Source of the DNA: CAIVPM01 sp964477265
Lineage (GTDB): Bacteria > Bacteroidota > Bacteroidia > Chitinophagales > Chitinophagaceae
DNA length: 26,285 nt
Assembly (NCBI GenBank): GCA_964477265.1
Contig: CAYZDJ010000030.1
Span: 1-26,285 of the forward strand
Direction of reading: 5' to 3'
The notes beneath the pieces are model-generated. The model was not told the DNA's origin, ran no database searches, and worked only from the letters and a program-made list of their open reading frames with translations. The translations under genes were made by a program, and so were the position numbers. Below, piece after piece: positions 15,454-22,597 of this stretch (positions within the stretch are counted from its first letter, which is position 1; each line of letters starts with the position of its first letter).

Positions 15454-16848
15454 TTATAACATTTTTAAAACACCATCTATCTGATACATTTTACTGGCTA
15501 TATCGCTTTGTTCATTTACCCAATTATCATAGTTTCTTATAGCTTCACTTATCTCACTTAAATACCTTGTTCTGCTGCTTGGAATAATGGCACTTGAAAC
15601 TTTTGCAGTTTCACCAAAGCTATACGTGCCAAAGGTTGTAGCAGTTTTCCTTTCGATTGTTTTTAACAATAATTCAAACAAATGATTAACGCCATCATCA
15701 TTAAACTTGCTTGCCATTGTGCCTACAATTGGCAACTCATTATCCTTTGCCATAAACATTTGATGATTGCGTTTGTATTGCTTCCTCACATCCTGCAACG
15801 CATCCAATGCACCAGCTTTGTCAAACTTATTAATGCAAATCACATCAGCATAATCAAGCATATTAATCTTCTCAAGCTGTGATGCAGCACCATATTCAGG
15901 TGTCATTACATACATACTCACATCGCAATAATCCAGTATTGATGCATCGCTTTGCCCCACACCTGCACTCTCTAAAATGATAAAGTCAAATGCTGCTTCC
16001 TTGCAAATGTTAATGGCATCTTGCACATAAGCACTCAAGGCAGTATTGTCATCACGCGTAGCTAAACTTCTCATATAAGCACGAGGATGAGAAATCGCAT
16101 TCATTCTAATTCTATCACCTAATAAAGCACCACCTGTTTTTTTCTTAGACGGGTCAACACTAATGACAGCAATGGTTTTATCGGTAAAGTTGTTTAAAAA
16201 CCTACGAACAATTTCATCTGTTACTGAAGATTTTCCTGCACCACCAGTACCTGTGATTCCAAGCACAGGAATTGGGTGTTGGGTATTAGGAATTAGGTTT
16301 TGAATAGGTTTTATTATTTCGTTGTATCCTTCACCATTCTCAGCATTTGATATAGCCCTTGCAATCCTTCTTACATCTTTCACTTCATCCAAAGGCAACT
16401 TGCCATTCCAGCTTACTTTTTGGTTTTCACTTTTATCTTTTGATTTATCAATCACATCCTGTATCATTCCCTCAAGCCCCATTTGTCTGCCATCATCTGG
16501 GCTGTAAATTTTGGTAATGCCATAGTTGTGCAGTTCCTCAATTTCTGTTGGTAAAATAGTGCCACCACCACCACCAAAAAGCTTGATATGACCACAGCCA
16601 TTCTCATCAAGCAGGTCTTTCATATATTTAAAAAACTCAACGTGCCCACCTTGGTAAGAAGTAATGGCAATGCCATCTGCATCTTCCTCAATGGCACATT
16701 CCACAATTTCTTTCACACTTCTGTTATGTCCAAGATGAATAATTTCTGCACCTTTTGACTGCATAATCCTACGCATAATATTAATGGCTGCATCGTGTCC
16801 ATCAAACAAACTGGCAGCAGTAACAATACGAACTTTGGTAGTACTCAT
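15454..16848 (-). CDS. icmF: IcmF cobalamin-binding and MeaI GTPase half
   Basis: 464 residues: the IcmB-like adenosylcobalamin-binding domain followed by the MeaI-type G-protein chaperone domain of IcmF. Cobalamin site: 'DGHDAA' (16-21) with H18 as the lower cobalt ligand, 'SYQGGH' (64-69) and the 'GGGGG' loop (92-96). GTPase: P-loop 'GTGGAGKS' (200-207), then 'SVDPSKKKTGGALLGDRIRM', the switch region of MeaB-like proteins, and 'CINKFDKAGA' with the NKxD guanine motif. The chain ends 'QIDGVLKML', exactly where fused IcmF proteins run on through a linker into the mutase barrel. Together with the 660-residue half (12057-14039) the length matches a fused IcmF of about 1,120 residues. The linker between the B12 and GTPase domains includes 'NLIPNTQHPIPV', encoded by simple-repeat-like DNA. 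Probably transcribed with the nuclease and mutase genes. Confidence 0.92.
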   Translation of the reverse strand: MSTTKVRIVTAASLFDGHDAAINIMRRIMQSKGAEIIHLGHNRSVKEIVECAIEEDADGIAITSYQGGHVEFFKYMKDLLDENGCGHIKLFGGGGGTILPTEIEELHNYGITKIYSPDDGRQMGLEGMIQDVIDKSKDKSENQKVSWNGKLPLDEVKDVRRIARAISNAENGEGYNEIIKPIQNLIPNTQHPIPVLGITGTGGAGKSSVTDEIVRRFLNNFTDKTIAVISVDPSKKKTGGALLGDRIRMNAISHPRAYMRSLATRDDNTALSAYVQDAINICKEAAFDFIILESAGVGQSDASILDYCDVSMYVMTPEYGAASQLEKINMLDYADVICINKFDKAGALDALQDVRKQYKRNHQMFMAKDNELPIVGTMASKFNDDGVNHLFELLLKTIERKTATTFGTYSFGETAKVSSAIIPSSRTRYLSEISEAIRNYDNWVNEQSDIASKMYQIDGVLKML

Positions 16849-17091
16849 ATTACAATTATTGTGGCTGCGAAAATAGGCTATTGCAACTGCGAAAAATAAC
16901 AGATGTTAGTTTATGTGCCCTAAAATCAGATATTTTTTTATAATTAAAAAAATCAGAAAAAATTAATGTTCAACATACTTTTAACTGCTTTTCAAACGTT
17001 TATATTGGCTAAAACTTATATACAAAGCAAATGGAGGTTACATAAGTTACTAACAACCGTGTAACACAAACACACTTAGAACTCATTCCCC

Positions 17092-17099
17092 TAAATTTG
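17092..17099 (+). promoter_or_regulatory. Candidate -7 box for hppA
   Basis: TAAATTTG fits TAnnTTTG exactly and ends 23 bases before the hppA ATG. A -33 TTTG at the expected distance is not seen. The rest of the divergent gap (16849-17091) is AT-rich with no other structure recognised. Confidence 0.3.
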
Positions 17100-17122
17100 C
17101 CCACTTTAAAAAAACTACACTT

Positions 17123-19330
17123 ATGGATTTACTTTTTATTACCGTACCACTTATGGGCCTGATTGGCTTAATTTACACTTTGATTAAGTACAACTGGGTA
17201 AATAAACAAAATGCCGGCGATGATAGAATGAAGCAAATTAGCAATTATATAGCCGAAGGTGCTATGGCTTTTTTGAAAGCAGAATGGAAAATTTTATTCT
17301 ACTTTGTTGCAATCGTAGCCATATTATTGGGTTTAATGGCATCAAGTAACCCTCATTCTCACTGGAGTATATCAATAGCGTTTATTTTGGGTGCTATAAG
17401 CAGTGCTACTGCTGGTTATATTGGTATGCGTGCTGCTACAAAAGCAAATGTGCGTACTACACAAGCAGCAAAAACAAGTTTATCGAAAGCATTAAATGTA
17501 TCGTTTACAGGAGGTGCAGTTATGGGCTTAGGTGTAAGTGGCTTGGCTGTATTAGGTCTTGGCGGTTTATTTATTATTTTAAAAATGTGTTTTGCACCAG
17601 GTGCAGAAATGGATCATGATGGTATGTTAAAAACCATAGAAGTGTTAACTGGTTTTTCTTTAGGAGCAGAAAGTATAGCATTGTTTGCACGTGTTGGTGG
17701 TGGTATTTATACAAAAGCTGCTGACGTGGGTGCTGACCTTGTAGGTAAAGTAGAAGCTGGAATTCCTGAAGATGATCCAAGAAACCCTGCAACTATTGCT
17801 GATAATGTAGGCGATAATGTTGGTGATGTTGCTGGTATGGGTGCAGATTTATTTGGCAGCTATGTGGCAACAGTATTAGCAACAATGGTTTTGGGTCAGG
17901 AAACTATAGCTGATGGGGATAAGTTTAATGGTCTTTCTCCTATATTATTACCAATGATGATTGCTGGTGTTGGTATTCTTTTATCAATTGTAGGAACTTT
18001 ATTTGTAAGAATTAGCGATACGGTTGGTTTAAGTACTCAATCTGTTCAAAATGCTTTAAACATGGGCAACTGGGGCAGCATGGTTTTAACTGCTTTTGCT
18101 TGTGCTGGTCTTGTATATTTTATTTTACCTGAAACAATGGTGCTAAGGGATTTACCTTTTACACGTAATGGTGTAATGGGTGCAATACTTGTAGGATTGG
18201 TTGTTGGTGTGTTGATGAGCATTATAACAGAATATTACACTGCAATGGGCAAACGTCCTGTGTTGTCTATCATTCGCCAAAGTGCTACAGGCCATGCTAC
18301 AAACGTAATTGGTGGTTTGGCAATTGGCATGGAAAGTACATTGTTACCAATATTGGTTTTGGCTGCTGGTATATATGGTTCTTATTATTGTGCAGGATTA
18401 TATGGGGTAGCAATTGCAGCTGCTGGTATGATGGCAACTACTGCAATGCAATTGGCTATTGATGCATTTGGACCTATTGCTGATAATGCAGGTGGTATTG
18501 CTGAAATGTGCGAGTTGCCAAAAGAAGTACGTGAAAGAACAGATATTTTAGATGCTGTAGGAAACACTACTGCTGCAAGTGGAAAAGGTTTTGCAATTGC
18601 AAGTGCTGCATTAACGGCATTGGCATTGTTTGCTGCATTTGTGGGTGTGGCAGGTATTAGTGGTATAGATATATATAAAGCAGATGTTTTAGCTTGCTTA
18701 TTTGTAGGTGGTATGATACCTTTTATTTTCTCTGCATTAGCTATCAGGGCTGTTGGAGAAGCAGCTATGGCTATGGTGGAGGAAGTTCGTCGTCAGTTTA
18801 GAACAATACCAGGAATTATGGAAGGAACAGGAAAACCTGAGTATGATAAGTGTGTTGCTATCTCTACAGAAGCGTCTATTAAAAAAATGATGTTGCCAGG
18901 TGCTATTGCAATTCTATCTCCAATTATTATTGGATTTGTTTTTGGACCTGAAGCATTGGGAGGCTTTTTGGCTGGTGCTACTGTAAGTGGCGTTTTAATG
19001 GGTATGTTTCAAAATAATGCTGGCGGTGCATGGGACAATGCAAAAAAATCTTTTGAGAAAGGTGTTGAAATAAATGGAGAGATGTACTACAAAAAATCTG
19101 AACCACATAAAGCGTCTGTAACTGGTGATACTGTTGGTGATCCATTTAAAGATACATCTGGTCCGTCAATGAATATCTTAATTAAATTAATGAGTATAGT
19201 AAGTCTGGTTCTTGCACCTACTTTAGCTTCTTTACATGGTAATAAAACAGCTAAGGTGCCAAAGGCTAAGGAAGCTAAAATTGCTGCTACAAAAATTGCT
19301 GACAATAAAAATACTTATATTTTAAAATAA
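17123..19330 (+). CDS. hppA: Membrane-bound ion-translocating pyrophosphatase, K+-dependent type
   Basis: 735-residue integral membrane protein, predicted about 16 helices, that couples hydrolysis of pyrophosphate to pumping H+ and/or Na+ across the inner membrane. The catalytic loop is intact: 'TKAADVGADLVGKVEAG' followed by 'PEDDPRNPATIADNVGDNVG' (198-234), supplying the Mg-PPi aspartates and lysine. Further conserved loops are 'DAFGPIADNAGGIAEM' (447-462) and 'GGAWDNAKKSFE' near the C-terminus. 'GNTTAASGKG' (480-489) has Ala484 and Gly487, where K+-independent enzymes have Lys and Thr, placing it in the K+-dependent subclass. Na+ versus H+ specificity cannot be settled by eye. A short Lys/Ala-rich C-terminal tail (about 713-735) is extra. 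Transcribed alone, ending in a strong terminator. Confidence 0.96.
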   Translation: MDLLFITVPLMGLIGLIYTLIKYNWVNKQNAGDDRMKQISNYIAEGAMAFLKAEWKILFYFVAIVAILLGLMASSNPHSHWSISIAFILGAISSATAGYIGMRAATKANVRTTQAAKTSLSKALNVSFTGGAVMGLGVSGLAVLGLGGLFIILKMCFAPGAEMDHDGMLKTIEVLTGFSLGAESIALFARVGGGIYTKAADVGADLVGKVEAGIPEDDPRNPATIADNVGDNVGDVAGMGADLFGSYVATVLATMVLGQETIADGDKFNGLSPILLPMMIAGVGILLSIVGTLFVRISDTVGLSTQSVQNALNMGNWGSMVLTAFACAGLVYFILPETMVLRDLPFTRNGVMGAILVGLVVGVLMSIITEYYTAMGKRPVLSIIRQSATGHATNVIGGLAIGMESTLLPILVLAAGIYGSYYCAGLYGVAIAAAGMMATTAMQLAIDAFGPIADNAGGIAEMCELPKEVRERTDILDAVGNTTAASGKGFAIASAALTALALFAAFVGVAGISGIDIYKADVLACLFVGGMIPFIFSALAIRAVGEAAMAMVEEVRRQFRTIPGIMEGTGKPEYDKCVAISTEASIKKMMLPGAIAILSPIIIGFVFGPEALGGFLAGATVSGVLMGMFQNNAGGAWDNAKKSFEKGVEINGEMYYKKSEPHKASVTGDTVGDPFKDTSGPSMNILIKLMSIVSLVLAPTLASLHGNKTAKVPKAKEAKIAATKIADNKNTYILK

Positions 19331-19354
19331 TATTTTATCTTAGCGAATAATTTG

Positions 19355-19388
19355 AAAAACCTTCACTAGAAATAGTGAGGGTTTTTTT
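19355..19388 (+). terminator. Rho-independent terminator after hppA
   Basis: aaaaaccttcacta (19355-19368), loop gaaa, tagtgagggttttt (19373-19386), with one G-T pair and a T-run to 19388. It starts 24 bases after the hppA stop. A second small hairpin follows directly (aatccct 19389-19395, agggatt 19402-19408). Confidence 0.88.
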
Positions 19389-19406
19389 AATCCCTCACAT
19401 AAGGGA

Positions 19407-19437
19407 TTTATTGCTAATTGGTGTAAATATATTTTTG
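19407..19437 (+). promoter_or_regulatory. Candidate promoter for the Sel1-repeat gene
   Basis: TTTA (19407-19410), 19 bases, then TATTTTTG (19430-19437): a Bacteroidota -33/-7 pair with one mismatch in the -33. It ends 29 bases before the ATG and directly follows the hppA terminator. Confidence 0.45.
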
Positions 19438-19466
19438 CATTATTGTAAACATCCTTAAATAAAAAT

Positions 19467-19988
19467 ATGAAAAAGTTATTGTTTATTATCAGCTGCTGTT
19501 TAGTTTGTTCTGTTTTTGCACAGGCAAAATCATCTTCAAAAAAACATTCATATAGCAGCACAAAAAAGTATTACGAAAACCCAAGTGACAGTGCTTACAT
19601 CTATCATATAAAGGGCTGGGAAGCATATAAGGCACAAGACTTTGGTGCAGCACGCTATTACTGGGAGCGAGGTGCAAACTGCAATACAAATATTCCATCG
19701 CGTTACTCATGTGCATTTCGTTTAGGCTTAATGCACCAAAATGGCGAAGGGATTGGTGTTAACCTTGAAATAGCTTATTACTATTATAACCTTGCCTATG
19801 CCAATGGACAAAGAATTGGTAATGTTGATGCTACTAAAAATATAGCATCTTATTACGAAAATGGTCTTGTAATGCCACAGGATAACAGGAAAGCATTAGA
19901 GTGGTATCTTAAAGCAAAAAGGCAGGGCAATAAATATTGTGATGAGGATATAGCCAGGGTAAGGCAAAAAATTGCACAGAATTCATAA
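19467..19988 (+). CDS. Exported Sel1-like repeat protein
   Basis: 173 residues with a signal peptide ('MKKLLFIISCCLVCSVFAQA', probable cleavage after residue 20), so periplasmic or outer-membrane associated. A Ser/Lys/Tyr-rich stretch (21-40) is followed by helical repeats: a TPR-like segment 'GWEAYKAQDFGAARYYWERG' (50-69), then two Sel1-like repeats, 'CAFRLGLMHQNGEG...' (about 80-113) and 'ATKNIASYYENGLVMPQDNR' with 'KALEWYLKAKRQGN' (about 120-153). Sel1 repeats form alpha-solenoids that mediate protein-protein contacts, so a scaffold or adaptor role is likely; the partner is unknown. It is a single gene between terminators. Confidence 0.85.
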   Translation: MKKLLFIISCCLVCSVFAQAKSSSKKHSYSSTKKYYENPSDSAYIYHIKGWEAYKAQDFGAARYYWERGANCNTNIPSRYSCAFRLGLMHQNGEGIGVNLEIAYYYYNLAYANGQRIGNVDATKNIASYYENGLVMPQDNRKALEWYLKAKRQGNKYCDEDIARVRQKIAQNS

Positions 19989-20018
19989 TTAGTTTTATAG
20001 TTTAAATTTGGTTAAAGT

Positions 20019-20046
20019 AAAAGGCAACATTAATTGTTGCCTTTTT
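20019..20046. terminator. Bidirectional terminator between convergent genes
   Basis: aaaaggcaac (20019-20028), loop attaatt, gttgcctttt (20036-20045): 10 perfect pairs with A- and T-runs on either side. It follows the Sel1-repeat gene and overlaps the last codons of the minus-strand membrane protein gene. Confidence 0.85.
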
Positions 20047-20431
20047 TGTATTCGTTTCTTTTTAGGAAAATATAATAATACGCTAGTGTAATGATACCAA
20101 TTGCAAAAGGTATAATCGCCACATGCTTGTAAGTAAAGCCAAGCAGAGGATTTGCATCAAAATGAAAAAATTCAGAAATCATCCAATAGCTATTGGCAAT
20201 AATCCAGGCTGTTACTGCAATGTTGTGGAATAATTCGCTTACAATCTTTCTATTTCTGTATGTTATAATAATTGAAATAAGCAATGTTGGAAAAATCATT
20301 GCTATACCCAAAGGTTTTAAAACAAGACACCAAGCCAAATCTTTAAACAGCCAGAAAACGATATGCAGGTTTTCTGTTTGCCTGTATTTAAAAACTAAAT
20401 TTTTATCTTCATATGTTTCAGTTTCCTGCAT
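20030..20431 (-). CDS. Small integral membrane protein, unknown function
   Basis: 133 residues. After a polar N-terminus (1-24) there are about four hydrophobic segments: roughly 25-46, 43-59 (tight hairpin), 68-86 and 103-122, ending in a Lys-rich cytoplasmic tail ('KRNEYKKGNN'). The aromatic-rich 'TAWIIANSYWMISEFFHFD' (73-91) looks like a conserved membrane-edge region. No family is recognised. The ATG lies 15 bases after the dnaB stop on the same strand, so it is probably co-transcribed with dnaB, but nothing in the sequence links it to replication. Confidence 0.75.
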   Translation of the reverse strand: MQETETYEDKNLVFKYRQTENLHIVFWLFKDLAWCLVLKPLGIAMIFPTLLISIIITYRNRKIVSELFHNIAVTAWIIANSYWMISEFFHFDANPLLGFTYKHVAIIPFAIGIITLAYYYIFLKRNEYKKGNN

Positions 20432-20446
20432 ATTTATGAATTGCTT

Positions 20447-22021
20447 TTAAAATGGATCATCATTGTCAAAACCTTCATCAAAGTCGCCAGTATTCATTTT
20501 ACTGCCTTGCACAAAAAACCTTCCACCTTCGTTTGGTGCATTGCCAATTGGTGCAGGACCAACAGGCTTCCAATTTCCACCACCCATTAAACCACCCATA
20601 TTGTCATTGCCATCCATTTCCTCAAATTTTTGAATGTGTAATAAGGCACGTAGTTTAATATTTTCTAAAGCACCATTTCTGTGCTTTGCAATTCTTATAT
20701 GTGTTTCTCCTTTTATACTTTCGCCTTGTTCATTGGTATTAATGTCATGATATTCTGGCCTGTAAATAAACATTACCATATCAGCATCTTGTTCAATGGC
20801 ACCAGATTCACGTAAATCACTTAACTGTGGTATTTTATTGCTTTCCTTCCTGGTTTCTACAGCACGACTTAATTGAGATAAAGCAATAATTGGAATATTC
20901 AGTTCTTTGGCAAGTGCTTTAAGATTACGCGAAATGGTACTGATTTCCTGCTCCCTGTTTCCACCTTTATCTGCATTGCCTGTCATTAATTGCAGGTAGT
21001 CAATAATAATTAAACCAACATTATGTTTGTTTACCAATCTTCTTGCTTTTGCCCTAAACTCAAATATATTTAATGCAGCAGTATCATCTATAAAAAGTGG
21101 AGCAGTTTCTAAGCGTTTAATACCCTTGCTATGCAATTGCTGGTATTCATAGTCCTCAAGCTTACCACGAGATATTTTCTCTAAATGAATGCCACTTTCA
21201 GCACTAAGAATACGCAATACCAATTGGCTGGCACTCATCTCTAAACTAAAAAATCCAACACCAGTTGGCTTGGAACCTAAAGCAGCATTACGTGCAAGAT
21301 TTAATGCAAATGCAGTTTTACCTACCGATGGACGTGCTGCAAGAATAACAAGGTCGGTAGGTTGCCAGCCAAAGGTAACTTTATCAAGGCTCTCAAATCC
21401 ACTGGGCACTCCACTTATATCATCTTTCTGGTTTCTTAAATCATCAATCCTGTTAATAGCTTTTGCCAACACACTACTGATGTCTTCAAAGTTTTTCTTT
21501 AAATAGTTGTTGGTAATGTTAAACATCTTTGTTTCACTATCATCAAGCAAATCAAAAACGTCAGTGCTGTCTTCATAAGCATCACCAATAATTTCACCAC
21601 TAATTTTTATCAGCTCCCTTTGTATAAATTTTTGCAAAATAATCCTTGCATGTGCATCAATATGTGCAGTGCTAACTACCATATTGGTAAGCTTGCTGAT
21701 ATAATATGCACCACCTGCAATTTCAAGCTGGCCAAGTCTTTTTAGTTCCTCAACAACAGTTAAAATATCAATGGGAATGCCACGTTGCTGCATATCCCTC
21801 ATTGCTGTAAATATTATCTGGTGTGCTTCTACATAAAAGCATTCAGGTTTTAAGTTGGTATCTGTCAGCGTATCAAAGGCACTTTTTTCAAGCATTATGG
21901 CTCCAAGTACAGCTTCTTCTAGTTCTTTTGCCTGTGGTGGAATTTTGCCATAAACCATTGTGCTTAAATCAAGCGTGGGTTTACGTTTTTGCCTTGTTCT
22001 GCTGCTGTTAATAATTTCCAT
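20447..22021 (-). CDS. dnaB: Replicative DNA helicase
   Basis: 524-residue hexameric 5'-3' helicase that unwinds DNA at the replication fork. The N-terminal DnaB domain starts near residue 27 ('PPQAKELEEAVLGAIMLEKS'); a linker region spans about 155-200. The RecA-like motor has the Walker A motif 'ARPSVGKT' (229-236), 'FFSLEMSASQLVLRIL' (motif H1a), Walker B 'LIIIDYLQLM' (337-346), 'ALSQLSRAVE' and the 'DLRESGAIEQDADMV' block, then 'IAKHRNG' near the C-terminus. A Gly/Asn-rich acidic tail ending 'DFDEGFDNDDPF' follows. No intein at the P-loop. The gene diverges from rpoB across 576 bases. Confidence 0.97.
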   Translation of the reverse strand: MEIINSSRTRQKRKPTLDLSTMVYGKIPPQAKELEEAVLGAIMLEKSAFDTLTDTNLKPECFYVEAHQIIFTAMRDMQQRGIPIDILTVVEELKRLGQLEIAGGAYYISKLTNMVVSTAHIDAHARIILQKFIQRELIKISGEIIGDAYEDSTDVFDLLDDSETKMFNITNNYLKKNFEDISSVLAKAINRIDDLRNQKDDISGVPSGFESLDKVTFGWQPTDLVILAARPSVGKTAFALNLARNAALGSKPTGVGFFSLEMSASQLVLRILSAESGIHLEKISRGKLEDYEYQQLHSKGIKRLETAPLFIDDTAALNIFEFRAKARRLVNKHNVGLIIIDYLQLMTGNADKGGNREQEISTISRNLKALAKELNIPIIALSQLSRAVETRKESNKIPQLSDLRESGAIEQDADMVMFIYRPEYHDINTNEQGESIKGETHIRIAKHRNGALENIKLRALLHIQKFEEMDGNDNMGGLMGGGNWKPVGPAPIGNAPNEGGRFFVQGSKMNTGDFDEGFDNDDPF

Positions 22022-22479
22022 TATGAATTTAAAATTGAGGGTTAATTGCTAAACATTTTTAAATAAAAAATGCTTTGCAGGGCGACGAATATAGGGTTAT
22101 CAAAATGGGATTTTGAAAAAGAATTTATTGAAATTCCATTCACATTTTTACACACATGACAAAAGTAATGCACATTTTTTTTTGGTTGTACACTTGTTTA
22201 TAACAAATGCAATCGCTGTATTTAACATAAATATTTTTTACTAAGGTTTTATTGACAAATGGAGGTGGAAAAATAAAACCATAGATTAATGTTGGCGAAC
22301 AAAAAAATAATTGTATTTGGTAGAAGCAGAGGAGTAAATATTTCTGACAAAAAAATGTAAGTAAATCATCCTTTTTAGTTTTGTTGTTATGTATTTCTAC
22401 AATTTTTAACCTTTGGTAAACTTTCTTAAATCATAAATTCATAAATAAAAAATCACAAAAAACTTTTCCCCAACTATAC

Positions 22480-22500
22480 GGCAAAACCCCTACTTTTGCC
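22480..22500 (+). promoter_or_regulatory. Candidate rpoB -7 box inside an inverted repeat
   Basis: ggcaaaa (22480-22486) and ttttgcc (22494-22500) are perfect 7-base arms around cccctac. The right arm overlaps TACTTTTG (22491-22498), an exact TAnnTTTG -7 match, about 100 bases before the rpoB ATG. No convincing -33 TTTG is present (TTTT at 22464-22467 is a few bases too far). The overlap would suit an operator, but that is inference. Confidence 0.4.
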
Positions 22501-22526
22501 AACCTTATTAATTTGGGTTAGGTATC

Positions 22527-22554
22527 ACTATCTACAATGGTGCGTTGTAATAGT
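22527..22554 (+). promoter_or_regulatory. Stem-loop in the rpoB leader
   Basis: actat-c-tacaa (22527-22537) pairs with ttgta-atagt (22545-22554): ten base pairs with one bulged C (22532) around loop tggtgcg. It lies 43 bases before the rpoB start, within the predicted leader. There is no T-run after it, so it is not a simple terminator. It could be a protein-binding or translational-control site. Confidence 0.45.
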
Positions 22555-22597
22555 CGAAAAGCCACGTCTTCATTAGCAAAAAACAGGATTTTTATAT

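Larger units (their letters stand above)
22022..22597. other. Divergent dnaB-rpoB regulatory region
   Basis: 576 bases without a gene; no ribosomal-protein gene precedes rpoB here. On the minus strand TACTTTTG (22167-22160) could be the dnaB -7 box. On the plus strand TACTTTTG (22491-22498) could be the rpoB -7 box; it overlaps an inverted repeat and is followed by a leader hairpin, both listed separately. The middle (about 22200-22440) is AT-rich with nothing recognised. Confidence 0.5.

Noticed and set aside
12057..16848. Methylmalonyl-CoA mutase MutA/MutB with a separate MeaB
   Set aside because: The domain order (B12 domain fused to GTPase, separate barrel) and the 'RFHYVS' and 'ANPITQLAF' signatures are those of IcmF, not of MutAB.
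20447..22021. Intein in DnaB
   Set aside because: The P-loop and following motor motifs are continuous and the length is normal.
22527..22554. tRNA or small RNA gene before rpoB
   Set aside because: Only one short hairpin; no cloverleaf, no acceptor end and no terminator.
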